Shown: one piece after another, positions 7,042-16,492 of the stretch
How the letters are laid out: every line of letters starts with the position of its first letter
Numbering within the stretch: position 1 is the first letter of the stretch
DNA from: CAZPHI01 sp964586425
Lineage (GTDB): Bacteria; Bacillota; Clostridia; Lachnospirales; Lachnospiraceae
DNA length: 39,232 nucleotides
Reading direction: 5' to 3'
Assembly (NCBI GenBank): GCA_964586425.1
Contig: CAZPHI010000018.1
Span: forward strand, 1 to 39,232
Notes under the pieces: model-generated
What the model saw: the letters and a program-made list of their open reading frames with translations, nothing else
Database searches by the model: none
What the model was told of the DNA's origin: nothing
Position numbers and translations under genes: made by a program

Positions 7042-8425
7042 CAGCGTCACCACCTTCAGGATAGTACTTATCAAGAATCTTAGTGTTAATTCTATCAAGT
7101 TCACTACGTGGAATAATCTTCAGCAGCTTCCATCCTAAGTCAAGTGTCTCCTCAATTGTACGGTTTTCGTCATGTCCCTGACCAATAAATTCATGTTCAA
7201 ATGCTTTACCAAACTTCAGATAATCCTTATCAAGTGGAGATAATTCATCTTCACCGATTACAGAAGCAAGAGCTCTAGCATCGCCAACCTTGGCATATGA
7301 TGAAAAGAGCTGGTTTGCGATATCCTGATGATCATCTCTTGTAAAGCCTTCACCAATACCATCCTTCATTAATCGTGAAAGAGATGGTAAGACATTAATT
7401 GGTGGATATACTGCCTGACCGTGAAGCTGGCGGTCTAGTACAATCTGTCCCTCAGTAATGTAACCTGTAAGATCGGGAATAGGATGTGTAATATCATCAT
7501 TAGGCATTGTAAGTATAGGAATCTGTGTAACAGAACCCTTCCTACCTCGAACAATACCGGCACGTTCATAGATTGTTGCAAGCTCACTATATAAGTAGCC
7601 AGGATAGCCTTTTCTAGAAGGAATCTCGCCCTTTGAAGAAGAAACCTCACGCATAGCTTCAGCAAATGATGTCATATCAGTAAGTACAACCAGAATATGC
7701 ATATCCTTTTCAAATGCTAGATATTCCGCAACGGTAAGTGCAACCTTTGGTGTAATAAGTCTTTCTACAACAGGGTCATTAGCAAGATTTAAGAACATAC
7801 ATACATGTGATGATGCGCCACTTTCTTCGAATGTTTTTCTAAAGAATTCAGCAACATCATTCTTAAGTCCCATTGCAGCAAACACAATTGCAAAGTTCTC
7901 ATCAGAGTCATCGCCAAGGGAAGCCTGACGTACAATCTGCGCAGCAAGCTGGTCATGTGGAAGACCATTGCCTGAGAATATAGGCAGCTTTTGCCCTCTG
8001 ATAAGAGTAGTAAGTCCGTCAATAGCAGAGATACCTGTACGAATATAGTTACGTGGATATTCTCTCGATACCGGATTAAGAGGCTGACCATTAATGTTAG
8101 CGTATTTTTCTGCGATGACGGGGCCAAGTCCGTCAATTGGTGCACCAATACCATTGAAGGTTCTTCCAAGAATTTCCTCCGATAGACCAATCTCCATTGG
8201 ATGACCTGTTAATTTTGTGTGGCTGTTATTAGTTGACATTCCTTCGGAACCTTCAAATACCTGAATAACAGCTTTATCTTCATATATCTCAACTATACGG
8301 CCGAGACGTTTTTCTTTATTGTCGACTTTGATTTCAACAATCTCTTCGTATGAGGCATTCTTAACACCCTCAAGAACTACAAGCGGTCCGTTGATTTCAC
8401 TAAGTCCAAGATATTCAATAGCCAT
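7031..8425 (-). CDS. ntpB: V-type ATPase subunit B (non-catalytic)
   Basis: A 464-residue subunit that alternates with subunit A in the hexameric head. It has the regulatory-subunit signature PIFSGNGLPHDQLAAQI in place of a functional Walker A motif, as usual for B subunits. Typical blocks such as GRTFNGIGAPIDG, ISAIDGLTTLIRGQKLP and the YSELATIYERAG segment are present, and length is normal. It follows subunit A after a 13-base gap and overlaps subunit D at its end. Confidence 0.97.
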   Translation of the reverse strand: MAIEYLGLSEINGPLVVLEGVKNASYEEIVEIKVDNKEKRLGRIVEIYEDKAVIQVFEGSEGMSTNNSHTKLTGHPMEIGLSEEILGRTFNGIGAPIDGLGPVIAEKYANINGQPLNPVSREYPRNYIRTGISAIDGLTTLIRGQKLPIFSGNGLPHDQLAAQIVRQASLGDDSDENFAIVFAAMGLKNDVAEFFRKTFEESGASSHVCMFLNLANDPVVERLITPKVALTVAEYLAFEKDMHILVVLTDMTSFAEAMREVSSSKGEIPSRKGYPGYLYSELATIYERAGIVRGRKGSVTQIPILTMPNDDITHPIPDLTGYITEGQIVLDRQLHGQAVYPPINVLPSLSRLMKDGIGEGFTRDDHQDIANQLFSSYAKVGDARALASVIGEDELSPLDKDYLKFGKAFEHEFIGQGHDENRTIEETLDLGWKLLKIIPRSELDRINTKILDKYYPEGGDADES

Positions 8426-8438
8426 ATTTCCTCCTTGC

Positions 8439-10205
8439 CTAAGCGTTCTTAGCTATTACTTTATTATAGAATTCATCAATTCTGTTATGATAGTCGTCGA
8501 ACATTGCCAGCTTATTATTAGGAACATCATACTTAATAGCAATAACTGATTCAAATATGTCATCTTCCTTAAGTACTGACATTGGCATGCCCATATTAAT
8601 AAGGGTTTTACATTTATTATTAAGATATAGAATTGTTTCCATCATCTTCATCTGTTTCTCAAGAGGTACGCAGGTATCCTCAGCATGGAATGCATTCTGC
8701 TGAAGGAATCCTAGACGAATAACTCTGGCAATCTCAAGCGTAAGCTTCTGATCGTCTGGAAGAACATCACTACCAATCAGTTTAACGATTTCCATAAGGC
8801 TGCTTTCCTGATTAAGAATAGCCATAATCTGATTACGAGCAGATACAAAGTTAGGGCTGACATTCTGTGTATACCATGGTGCCAAGTCTGTTAGGTACTC
8901 GCTGTAGCTTGTAAGCCAATGAATAGCAGGAAAATGTCTTGCATACGCCAAGGCTTTGTCAAGACCCCAGAAGCATCTTACAAAACGCTTTGTATTCTGA
9001 GTTACTGGCTCAGAGAAATCACCACCCTGTGGCGATACAGCACCAATAATTGATACCGAACCTCTTGTGCCATTTAAGTTCTGAACCATACTAGCTCTTT
9101 CATAGAAAGCAGATAATCTTGATGCAAGATATGCAGGGAAACCTTCCTCGGCAGGCATCTCTTCAAGTCGTCCTGAAAGCTCTCTAAGAGCTTCAGCCCA
9201 ACGAGATGTTGAATCGGCCATAATTGCTACATCATAACCCATATCACGGTAATATTCAGCAAGAGTAATACCTGTATATATACTTGCTTCACGCGCTGCA
9301 ACTGGCATGTTAGAGGTATTAGCAATAAGAGAAGTTCTCGCCATCAAAGGATTGCCTGATTTCGGATCAATCAGCTTTGAGAAATCCTCAAGAACCTGTG
9401 TCATCTCGTTACCACGTTCTCCACAACCAATATATATAATAATATCCGCATTAGACCACTTAGCAATCTGATGCTGTGTCATTGTCTTACCTGTACCAAA
9501 TCCGCCGGGAACAGCAGCAGTACCACCCTTAGCAATTGGGAATAATGTATCAAGAATACGCTGTCCGGTAATCAGAGGTTCATTTGCAGCAAATCTCTTG
9601 TCTATTGGACGAGGTATTCTGATAGGCCATCTTTGTGTCATTGTAAGGTCGATTACAGTACCATCCTTGCATTCTAGAGTAGCGATTTTATCATTAATCG
9701 TATATTCGCCATCATCCACAACATCAGTTATAACACCTGACATATTAGGTGGAATCATTACTTTGTGAAGAATTGCTGTAGTTTCAGGAACTTCAGCAAT
9801 AATGGTTCCGCCAAATACCTCCTGACCTTTAGTAATGGTCATATGTGTCTTCCAAAGCTTTTTAGTATCAAGCGAATCAACCTGAACACCTCTGTTAATA
9901 TAAGCTCCTGAATCTTTGGCGATTTCGGCTAGTGGTCTTTCGATACCATCGAATATATTATTGATGATACCAGGTGCAAGAGTAACAGATATTGCATTAT
10001 CTGTTGCATGTACAATTTCTCCAGGCTTAAGTCCTGTAGTTTCCTCGAATACCTGAATGGTTGTCATGCTCTTGGTAATCGCAATTACCTCTCCGACAAG
10101 ACGCTGGCTTCCGACATATACCATCTCGGACATCTTGAATCCTGTATTACCTTTGAGGTAGATTACAGGACCGTTAATTCCATATATAACACCGGTTCTA
10201 TCCAT
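8439..10205 (-). CDS. ntpA: V-type ATPase catalytic subunit A
   Basis: A 588-residue catalytic subunit that hydrolyses or makes ATP. The P-loop is PGGFGTGKTMTQHQ; many homologues have GPFGAGKT or GPFGSGKT, so the Pro is replaced by Gly here, but the essential GKT remains. The A-type insertion region (about residues 110-190), the GCGERGNEMTQVL block, and DSTSRWAEALRELSGRL are clear. The start at 10205 is preferred over the upstream ATG at 10238 because AGGAGGT lies upstream of it and it gives the conserved MDRTGVIYGINGPVI start. The first codons overlap the end of the E subunit gene by eight bases. Confidence 0.97.
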   Translation of the reverse strand: MDRTGVIYGINGPVIYLKGNTGFKMSEMVYVGSQRLVGEVIAITKSMTTIQVFEETTGLKPGEIVHATDNAISVTLAPGIINNIFDGIERPLAEIAKDSGAYINRGVQVDSLDTKKLWKTHMTITKGQEVFGGTIIAEVPETTAILHKVMIPPNMSGVITDVVDDGEYTINDKIATLECKDGTVIDLTMTQRWPIRIPRPIDKRFAANEPLITGQRILDTLFPIAKGGTAAVPGGFGTGKTMTQHQIAKWSNADIIIYIGCGERGNEMTQVLEDFSKLIDPKSGNPLMARTSLIANTSNMPVAAREASIYTGITLAEYYRDMGYDVAIMADSTSRWAEALRELSGRLEEMPAEEGFPAYLASRLSAFYERASMVQNLNGTRGSVSIIGAVSPQGGDFSEPVTQNTKRFVRCFWGLDKALAYARHFPAIHWLTSYSEYLTDLAPWYTQNVSPNFVSARNQIMAILNQESSLMEIVKLIGSDVLPDDQKLTLEIARVIRLGFLQQNAFHAEDTCVPLEKQMKMMETILYLNNKCKTLINMGMPMSVLKEDDIFESVIAIKYDVPNNKLAMFDDYHNRIDEFYNKVIAKNA

Positions 10206-10785
10206 TAATCTTACCTCCTGTGAATGTGAATGTTTCATATGCTTCTTCGAGTTTCTTCTCGAAGGAATTGTCTATAAGAATATTCTTTGCTCTAATTACA
10301 GCACGTGTGCCACCAGAGAAAGAGTAGCGGCTGACGCTGATTGGAAGACCTGTGTTCATCTGCAGTGATGGAATAATAGCCTCATCAGCTGGGTCTACAT
10401 ATATGATGATTTCGTCTTCTCCGGCAAATGCTTTCGCAGCCTTAATCTGTCTCTCAAGCATCGACATATAATCAGGAGTTCCCATAAATGTTGCTAACTT
10501 ATCCTTGACTTCAACAAATAATTTATCTTTGAGTTCAGATTGTTTTTTGCTTATTGCACGCTTAATTTCAATCTGTTTACTCGCAAGTTCTCTGTTGGTT
10601 TCCATCTTAATATGATTGGTTTCGGCCTTCAAACGTTGTCCGGCATTAGTATCAACGGAGTGTTTATATTCTTCAAACTCAGTATCAAGCGCACTGGTAT
10701 ACTTTGAAAGCATTGCCTCACTTTGCGCTTTGGCATCTTCAATGGAAGAATTCATAATATGTTCTAACTTTTCTTCGATTGTCAT
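10198..10785 (-). CDS. ntpE: V-type ATPase subunit E (peripheral stalk)
   Basis: A 195-residue stator protein that joins the A3B3 head to subunit I. The N-terminal two-thirds is a long charged coiled coil (about residues 1-105). The C-terminal domain binds the head and ends GGTRAVIRAKNILIDNSFEK, a conserved E-subunit block. It lies between F and A, as in many Clostridia. Its end contains the ribosome binding site and overlaps the start of subunit A, so translation of the two is probably coupled. Confidence 0.93.
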   Translation of the reverse strand: MTIEEKLEHIMNSSIEDAKAQSEAMLSKYTSALDTEFEEYKHSVDTNAGQRLKAETNHIKMETNRELASKQIEIKRAISKKQSELKDKLFVEVKDKLATFMGTPDYMSMLERQIKAAKAFAGEDEIIIYVDPADEAIIPSLQMNTGLPISVSRYSFSGGTRAVIRAKNILIDNSFEKKLEEAYETFTFTGGKING

Positions 10786-10810
10786 GAGTCTGCTCCTTTC
10801 GTAGGGTTAA

Positions 10811-11119
10811 TTATAATTTGAGACCGATGGCTTCATTAACATATGAGGTAATAAAGTCAGCACGTCTGCCTGTACCATGACGGTCAGGTATCTCAACAAG
10901 AAGCGGCTGCTTCCTGTGTAGCTTTATATCATTAATTATATCCGGGAATTGTCCACTGAGTTTTTCTGTTATTAGAAGAACTCCAATGGATTTATCCGCA
11001 AGTACTTTATCAAGTTGTGTTTTTAGTTCTTCCTTTTGATGAACAACGACACCTTCAATACCAGCCAATCTCATACCGGTATACGTGTCAATGTTATCAC
11101 TGATTAGATACATTTTCAT
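10811..11119 (-). CDS. V-type ATPase subunit F (central axis)
   Basis: A 102-residue protein with the F-subunit pattern: a Rossmann-like fold starting MYLISDNIDTYTGMRLAGIEG, the GVLLITEKLS strand and the PLLVEIPDRHGTG loop. It binds subunit D on the rotating axis. Either Met1 or Met3 could be the start; AAGGA lies upstream of Met1. In Enterococcus this protein is named NtpG, so I leave the symbol empty to avoid confusion. Confidence 0.94.
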   Translation of the reverse strand: MKMYLISDNIDTYTGMRLAGIEGVVVHQKEELKTQLDKVLADKSIGVLLITEKLSGQFPDIINDIKLHRKQPLLVEIPDRHGTGRRADFITSYVNEAIGLKL

Positions 11120-11150
11120 GGACGATTCATCCTTTCAATTAAGCTGTATT

Positions 11151-11582
11151 CTAGAGTTTACCTAAGATGTTGAAAGATATAATAAGTCCGTAAAGGCAGA
11201 TACCTTCGGCAAGACCTACGAAGATAAGTGATTTACCAAGAATACTTGAATCTTCACTGATTGCACCAAGAGCAGCGCTTGCTGAACTGGCAACGGCGAT
11301 ACCACCACCAATACAAGAAAGACCAGTAACAAGGCCTGCACCAAGGTAACCAAGACCAGTTGCTAAGGCACTTCCACTTTCAGCAGCTTCGGCAGCAGCA
11401 ACAGGTGTTGCACCTGAGAACATAACGATTGTTCCAATAATTACTGCACTAAAGAAAAAGAATGTATTAGTTGCAATTGTGAGTTTATATCTGTGTTTGT
11501 TCTTTTCACCAATTAGGTAATATCCGAATGGAATTACAATACTAAGAATAAGTGCGACTGCTAATAAAATCTGTGTTGTCAT
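11151..11582 (-). CDS. ntpK: V-type ATPase subunit K (ion-translocating ring)
   Basis: A 143-residue membrane protein with four hydrophobic spans in two hairpins. The ion-binding carboxylate is the Glu in the last span (FVGLAEGICLYGLIISF). The third span is Gly/Ala-rich (CIGGGIAVASSASAALGA). The first hairpin lacks a carboxylate, as in duplicated c-subunits. The Gln that helps bind Na+ in the Enterococcus ring appears to be Gly here (IGGG), and the first hairpin is poorly conserved, so the coupling ion cannot be read simply. The ATG at 11582 is preferred to the upstream one at 11606 because GAGGA precedes it. Confidence 0.93.
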   Translation of the reverse strand: MTTQILLAVALILSIVIPFGYYLIGEKNKHRYKLTIATNTFFFFSAVIIGTIVMFSGATPVAAAEAAESGSALATGLGYLGAGLVTGLSCIGGGIAVASSASAALGAISEDSSILGKSLIFVGLAEGICLYGLIISFNILGKL

Positions 11583-11630
11583 ATAATTTCCTCTTTTCTG
11601 TCCCAAGGGACGCTATATTATTATTTTATA

Positions 11631-13592
11631 TTATTTAACTTCTTTTTTGGCTTTGAATGGTTTGAATGCCTTGCCATCGCCTTTGTAGAATCTGGAGAAC
11701 ATCTCATAATATTCAAGACGAAGAACCTGGATACCTACAATCAATCCTTCAAGACCACATACAAGAATATTACCAAGAACTACAACTATCCAGTTAATAT
11801 TGCCTGTTTCTGCACCGGCAAGCATAAGAACAACTTCCATCATAGCACCATGACTGATGGCAAATGCACCGATACGGACGAACGATATTGTGTTAGAAAG
11901 GAAGGAGAGCAGTGTCTCAAACATCTCGAAGAATGTCTGTACAGCAAACATTCCCTTTGAGCCTTCGATAAGCTTTGGCTTCTTCTCAACCAGATTAGTA
12001 AGTGGCTCCTTCAATGCCATTAATATAAGTGGAACAACAATTAGTACACCAAGTATAATTCCACTAGGAAGTGTATTGCCCGTCATAAAAAGTACAATTA
12101 CTACGATCAGAGTGCCATAGAATACAAGACCTGCAATTGAATTGGTGTCAAATGCTACTTCTCCGGCTTTGTGAGCTTTAATTCCGTTAATGACATGCAT
12201 AACCATTGTTGTTAATATAAGGAACATACCAAAGGCAATTGCTACTACAAGTACAGTATTCATATTACCCATAAAGGGCAGATTCTCAATCATTGCCTGA
12301 CCCGGTCTAAGCCAAATTGCATCTATTATATTCTCAAATCCGAATATACTACCGAACATAAATCCGAATATGGTAGAGAATACACCAGCGCAGGAGATAA
12401 TCGCTGCGAGTCGGACTCCTTTAAGCTTATATAACAAGAATCCTAAAACAACGAGGCATAAGCCCTGACCAACATCACCAAACATAACACCGAATATGAA
12501 GGCATATGTCAGTGCAACGAACATTGTTGGATCGATTTCGTTGTAATCTGGAAGTCCATACATCTCAATAAACATCTCAAATGGCTTAAAGAATTTAGGA
12601 TTTTTAAGCTTGGTAGGCGGTTTACTTTCAATTCCTTTGTTATCTGCATTCTCAACAACGAAGATATCGGGCTCGTTATTAAGGTCTTTCTCGAACTTCT
12701 TAGCTGAATCTCTTGGCATCCATCCACACATAATAAAGAAGTCATTAGCCCCTTCCTTATTAGTACATGCAACCATCTTATGTACATCAAAACTATTCGA
12801 TAATTCGTATAGTTTTTCATTGGCATTAACTAATGCCTGAAGATGTTCTTTTGTGAAGGCATCATGCTCTTCATTAAGCTTTGCAAGTGAAGCATTGGCG
12901 GTTGCGAGTTCCGTCTCAAGCTGTTTATATACTTCATTAGGTTCGCCGCTGTATTCGGCAGGCATCTCATATGATTCAAAATGTAGTGATGCAAAAAGCG
13001 AATGTGCATCTTCAATCTGTTTGACAGGTGCAAAGTAGGCACCCCACACAAAATTATCATCTTCACTACATTCTACGAAGATAAAATCATTCTTTTCTTC
13101 AAAGTACTTTTTGTATTTTCCGTAATAGTCCCTTGGCAATTTACCGAATTGATGAACGAGATGCTTGAATCCCAGAACTTCTTTAAGGTTATAGTGAAAT
13201 GCTGTGAAAGGGGCAAGGTTTTGCATATATGACGATGCCTGTGTTACAAGTTCATTGACTTGTTTTTTCTTGTCGTTATAGTTGTTATTATAATTAATAA
13301 TTTCTTCAACAGTTTTTTGTGAGTCATCATAAGTCAGTGACTGAACTATCTTTTCATCAGGTTTAATGCCTTTTAGTAGTGTGCCATTAATACCTCTTAG
13401 CAGCTCTTCGGAATGAGCATATGTATCTCTATAGGGGCTTACACCCGTATATGGACGGAGGTTTTCGACATCCTTAAGTTCTGTTAAAGCATTTTCAATC
13501 TGAAACTCGTAATGAGTAAGATATCGTTCAATTACATATTCTAACTTTTCCTTTGGACCGGAAACTGTGAGGAATTTCATCTTTACAATCAT
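11631..13592 (-). CDS. ntpI: V-type ATPase subunit I (membrane stator)
   Basis: A 653-residue protein with a large cytosolic N-terminal domain (about 1-345) containing coiled coils that anchor the peripheral stalk. The C-terminal half (about 350-630) is membrane-embedded and forms the ion half-channels against the K ring. The conserved arginine region is visible in SFVRIGAFAISHGAM. Other family blocks are VALTYAFIFGVMFGDVGQGL and the C-terminal NILVCGLEGLIVGIQVLRL segment. Length is typical. It lies between C and K, the usual clostridial order. Confidence 0.96.
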   Translation of the reverse strand: MIVKMKFLTVSGPKEKLEYVIERYLTHYEFQIENALTELKDVENLRPYTGVSPYRDTYAHSEELLRGINGTLLKGIKPDEKIVQSLTYDDSQKTVEEIINYNNNYNDKKKQVNELVTQASSYMQNLAPFTAFHYNLKEVLGFKHLVHQFGKLPRDYYGKYKKYFEEKNDFIFVECSEDDNFVWGAYFAPVKQIEDAHSLFASLHFESYEMPAEYSGEPNEVYKQLETELATANASLAKLNEEHDAFTKEHLQALVNANEKLYELSNSFDVHKMVACTNKEGANDFFIMCGWMPRDSAKKFEKDLNNEPDIFVVENADNKGIESKPPTKLKNPKFFKPFEMFIEMYGLPDYNEIDPTMFVALTYAFIFGVMFGDVGQGLCLVVLGFLLYKLKGVRLAAIISCAGVFSTIFGFMFGSIFGFENIIDAIWLRPGQAMIENLPFMGNMNTVLVVAIAFGMFLILTTMVMHVINGIKAHKAGEVAFDTNSIAGLVFYGTLIVVIVLFMTGNTLPSGIILGVLIVVPLILMALKEPLTNLVEKKPKLIEGSKGMFAVQTFFEMFETLLSFLSNTISFVRIGAFAISHGAMMEVVLMLAGAETGNINWIVVVLGNILVCGLEGLIVGIQVLRLEYYEMFSRFYKGDGKAFKPFKAKKEVK

Positions 13593-13610
13593 CTGTAATC
13601 CTCCATTTTG

Positions 13611-14660
13611 CTATCTTGTAATATATTTGAGTGTGCTTTCGCTGTCCATACCATACCTGATACATTCGATTGCAGTAACGATTCGGTTACGTTCGCGCTC
13701 TTTGTTATACAGATAGGAATTAATTATTGCCACAGAGTACGGATGCAGTCTGCTTGATTTGTCATTAAGCTTATGCTGAAGTCTTAGATAAGTATCTTCA
13801 ACTCCGGCAGCATCGTTAGTAGCTGATTTGTTGCTTTCTATATATTTATTATAGTAGCTTGATTTGATGAGTTGGTTCATAGTTTCTATGGACTCAGACT
13901 CTACAAGCCCAGCAAATTCACTCTGCTTAAGTTTGTATTGAATTGGAATAATTATCTGGTAAATCTGGTTTGGTGTGAGATTGAAGTATTGTTTGGCTCG
14001 ATATATCCACTGGATATTGAGAAGGTCGATCTTTTCTCCATAGATTTTAGTCATTGCTTCAAGGTCTTCGCCTTTTAGATATTTTTTTCGGTTTTTCCAA
14101 AATTGTGTAAAATAGTACAAATCAAGGTGCATCTCATAATCTAATAATGTAGGTTCCATATAGTTTCGTAATTTGCACATTATCGGATAAAGCTCGGATT
14201 CCTTAAGATTCTCTATAAGTTCGTCTATATTACGGGATGATGCTAATTGTAATACATCTATATTGGAATGGCGTTTGAAAAATGTGTAGAACTGCGAAAG
14301 TTCAATGGGCTCATCGCGTTGGTCGAATATCGAACACAGAGCTTCTTTGACAATTGCTATTTCATATCTTAGGAAATACAACTGTAGAAAGTTCTTTTGC
14401 GTTGCATCTGCAAAGCGGTATAATTTTGAAAAATCATTATACAAACTAACAGATATAGTTTTCTCGAGCTGTCCACGATGGACGTTAGTATCACTTATAC
14501 TAGAGAATGTATCTGCATAGGATGGAAGCTGTTTGAGGAATGATGTTAGTTCAGAAATTGTTGTGAAACCAGCAATTTTTTTATAATCGTCATCGCTAAG
14601 AAGCTTTCCATACATGGCCTTGATTTTAGTTGTCATTGCACTGTACGTGAATTTTCCCAT
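13611..14660 (-). CDS. ntpC: V-type ATPase subunit C (V-ATPase d/AC39 family)
   Basis: A 349-residue protein of the V-ATPase C/AC39 family, a funnel-shaped alpha-helical protein that links the central axis to the K ring. Visible features are the N-terminal MGKFTYSAMTTKIKAMYGKLL, all-helical composition, an aromatic-rich middle (FLRYEIAIVKEALCSI) and the C-terminal ERNRIVTAIECIRYGM. It starts only two bases after the upstream stalk gene ends, so the two are translationally coupled. Confidence 0.92.
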   Translation of the reverse strand: MGKFTYSAMTTKIKAMYGKLLSDDDYKKIAGFTTISELTSFLKQLPSYADTFSSISDTNVHRGQLEKTISVSLYNDFSKLYRFADATQKNFLQLYFLRYEIAIVKEALCSIFDQRDEPIELSQFYTFFKRHSNIDVLQLASSRNIDELIENLKESELYPIMCKLRNYMEPTLLDYEMHLDLYYFTQFWKNRKKYLKGEDLEAMTKIYGEKIDLLNIQWIYRAKQYFNLTPNQIYQIIIPIQYKLKQSEFAGLVESESIETMNQLIKSSYYNKYIESNKSATNDAAGVEDTYLRLQHKLNDKSSRLHPYSVAIINSYLYNKERERNRIVTAIECIRYGMDSESTLKYITR

Positions 14661-14662
14661 GG

Positions 14663-14986
14663 CTATCCTTCCATTTCTTCGCTAATTAATGTATTAAAAA
14701 GCTGTGTGGCAAGCTGTATATGATTCTCATCATATGACTCTTGAAGCTGCGCTAATGTGTTCGCGGCATCTTTAGCCTGCTGGTCTAATTCAGATTGTGA
14801 TACAGATTTGAGCTGAGTTCTTAATTCATCAAGTGCCTGAACGGTCTTGGCTTCAACTTTTGATTCATATTCTTTTTTTCTGCCGGCAAAACTAGATTCA
14901 AGTGCAGCCTTCTCGTTATTAGCTGCTTCAAGAATTCTAGAAGACTTTTCTTCAATATCAGAAAGAGTTTTGATGATTTCCTGCAT
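14663..14986 (-). CDS. V-type ATPase subunit G/H-like peripheral stalk protein (first operon gene)
   Basis: A 107-residue, almost wholly coiled-coil protein rich in Glu, Lys, Ala and Gln. It resembles the small stator subunit (NtpF of Enterococcus, G/H of archaea) that pairs with subunit E. Sequence in this family is weakly conserved, so the call rests on length, coiled-coil character and position as first gene before C and I. The promoter 15060-15088 lies about 75 bases upstream and the start is preceded by AGAGG. Confidence 0.85.
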   Translation of the reverse strand: MQEIIKTLSDIEEKSSRILEAANNEKAALESSFAGRKKEYESKVEAKTVQALDELRTQLKSVSQSELDQQAKDAANTLAQLQESYDENHIQLATQLFNTLISEEMEG

Positions 14987-15059
14987 GGTTATCTACCTCT
15001 TTTCCTTTCTTATCAAAAAATCTTGTAATTCCGAGACTTTTTGTATATTATTAATCCAT

Positions 15060-15088
15060 AGTGTAATCCTTTTTTTGTGTTTTTTCAA
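15060..15088 (-). promoter_or_regulatory. Promoter of the V-ATPase operon
   Basis: Read on the minus strand: -35 TTGAAA (15088-15083), a 17-base spacer and -10 TACACT (15065-15060). Transcription would start near 15053. It sits in the divergent gap shared with trmB. I see no clear operator. Confidence 0.7.
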
Positions 15089-15139
15089 GACACTTGAGAT
15101 TGATAAATTAAATAAATGTTTTATTAGTTGGAGGTAATG

Positions 15140-15784
15140 ATGAGATTAAGAAATGTTCCTGGAGCTAGGGAAGTAATGATAGAAAATCAGTATGTTTTCA
15201 CAGAACCACAAGGAATGTGTGGAACATGGAGAAAGGTCTTTGGCAATAATAATCCTATTCATATTGAGATTGGAATGGGTAAAGGAAGATTCATAACTAC
15301 ACTTGCAAGTTTGAATCCTGATATTAATTATGTAGGAATAGAGAAATATTCAAGTGTATTGCTTAGAGCTGTTGAAAAGCAGGATGAATTACAGCTACCT
15401 AATCTAAGATTCATTAGAATGGATGCAGAAAATATAAAGGAGGTATTTGGAAAAGGCGAAGTATCAAGAATCTATCTTAATTTCTCAGATCCATGGCCAA
15501 AGGACAGACATGCTAAGAGAAGACTAACATCTAATGAATTCTTTGCAAGATATGATGTTATTCTTGCAGCAGATGGAGATGTATGCTTTAAGACAGATAA
15601 CCGCGTATTATTTGACTGGTCAGTTGAAGCAATAGGTGAAACAAAGTGGGATATAACAGCACTTTCATATGACCTTCATAATGATGCTGTAATGAATGAG
15701 GGTAATGTCATGACAGAATATGAAGAAAGATTCTCATCTGAAGGCGTACCAATTAACAAACTGGTGGCTAAGAGAAGCATTTAA
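15140..15784 (+). CDS. trmB: tRNA (guanine-N7-)-methyltransferase
   Basis: A 214-residue SAM-dependent enzyme that makes m7G46 in tRNA variable loops. The SAM-binding glycine loop is IEIGMGKGRFITTLA. GIEKYSSVLLRAVEK is the second conserved block, and NFSDPWPKDRHAKRRL is the hallmark TrmB motif holding the catalytic Asp. The open frame begins with a TTG at 15128, but GGAGGT (15130-15135) makes the ATG at 15140 (or 15137) the better start. It is divergent from the V-ATPase operon. Confidence 0.97.
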   Translation: MRLRNVPGAREVMIENQYVFTEPQGMCGTWRKVFGNNNPIHIEIGMGKGRFITTLASLNPDINYVGIEKYSSVLLRAVEKQDELQLPNLRFIRMDAENIKEVFGKGEVSRIYLNFSDPWPKDRHAKRRLTSNEFFARYDVILAADGDVCFKTDNRVLFDWSVEAIGETKWDITALSYDLHNDAVMNEGNVMTEYEERFSSEGVPINKLVAKRSI

Positions 15785-15831
15785 TAACATATAATATAGT
15801 AATCACAGATTATTAGGAGTCGACATATAGC

Positions 15832-16008
15832 ATGAAGAATAGCGGGATAAAGCGAAAGATATCTTCAGCTACAGCTGGAATGGATAACCTCAATAAAAAG
15901 GCTTTGGAGCTGAGACGCTCTTGGAAAGAGGTAAGTGATATACTTAATTCAGGCAGCAATAAAGATAGTAAAGATAATAATAAAGACAGTGATATGAAGA
16001 AAAACTAA
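15832..16008 (+). CDS. Small basic hypothetical protein (58 residues)
   Basis: I do not recognise this protein. An ATG at 15832 opens a 58-codon frame ending TAA at 16006-16008, with AGGAGT 11 bases upstream. The first 35 residues are basic with an amphipathic stretch (LNKKALELRRSWKEVSDIL). The tail is a low-complexity run of Ser, Asn, Lys and Asp, probably disordered. It lies between trmB and trxA on the same strand with no terminator between, so the three may be cotranscribed. The length, ribosome site and biased composition support a real gene, but not strongly. Confidence 0.55.
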   Translation: MKNSGIKRKISSATAGMDNLNKKALELRRSWKEVSDILNSGSNKDSKDNNKDSDMKKN

Positions 16009-16070
16009 AACTTTGGTTATAATAAAGACACAGCAGCAATGCTCGATTAAAGAAAGGATGGACAAAGGAT

Positions 16071-16388
<318 letters not shown>

Positions 16389-16430
16389 TAATATCAAAAT
16401 TACAAGTGAATATGTAGTATGTACACATTA

Positions 16431-16475
16431 AAAATCGTGCCAGTCGCTATATTAATATAGGATTGACACGATTTT
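16431..16475. terminator. Bidirectional terminator between trxA and the AI-2E-family permease
   Basis: AAAATCGTGCCAGTC pairs with GATTGACACGATTTT (one mismatch plus a G-U pair) around a 15-base loop that is itself AT-rich. A-rich and T-rich flanks on both sides suit termination in both directions, which fits the two convergent genes. Confidence 0.85.
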
Positions 16476-16492
16476 AATTTTGATTATTTTAA

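Noticed and set aside
7435..13232. Frames opposite or inside the V-ATPase genes
   Set aside because: All overlap conserved subunit genes and have biased, low-quality sequences.
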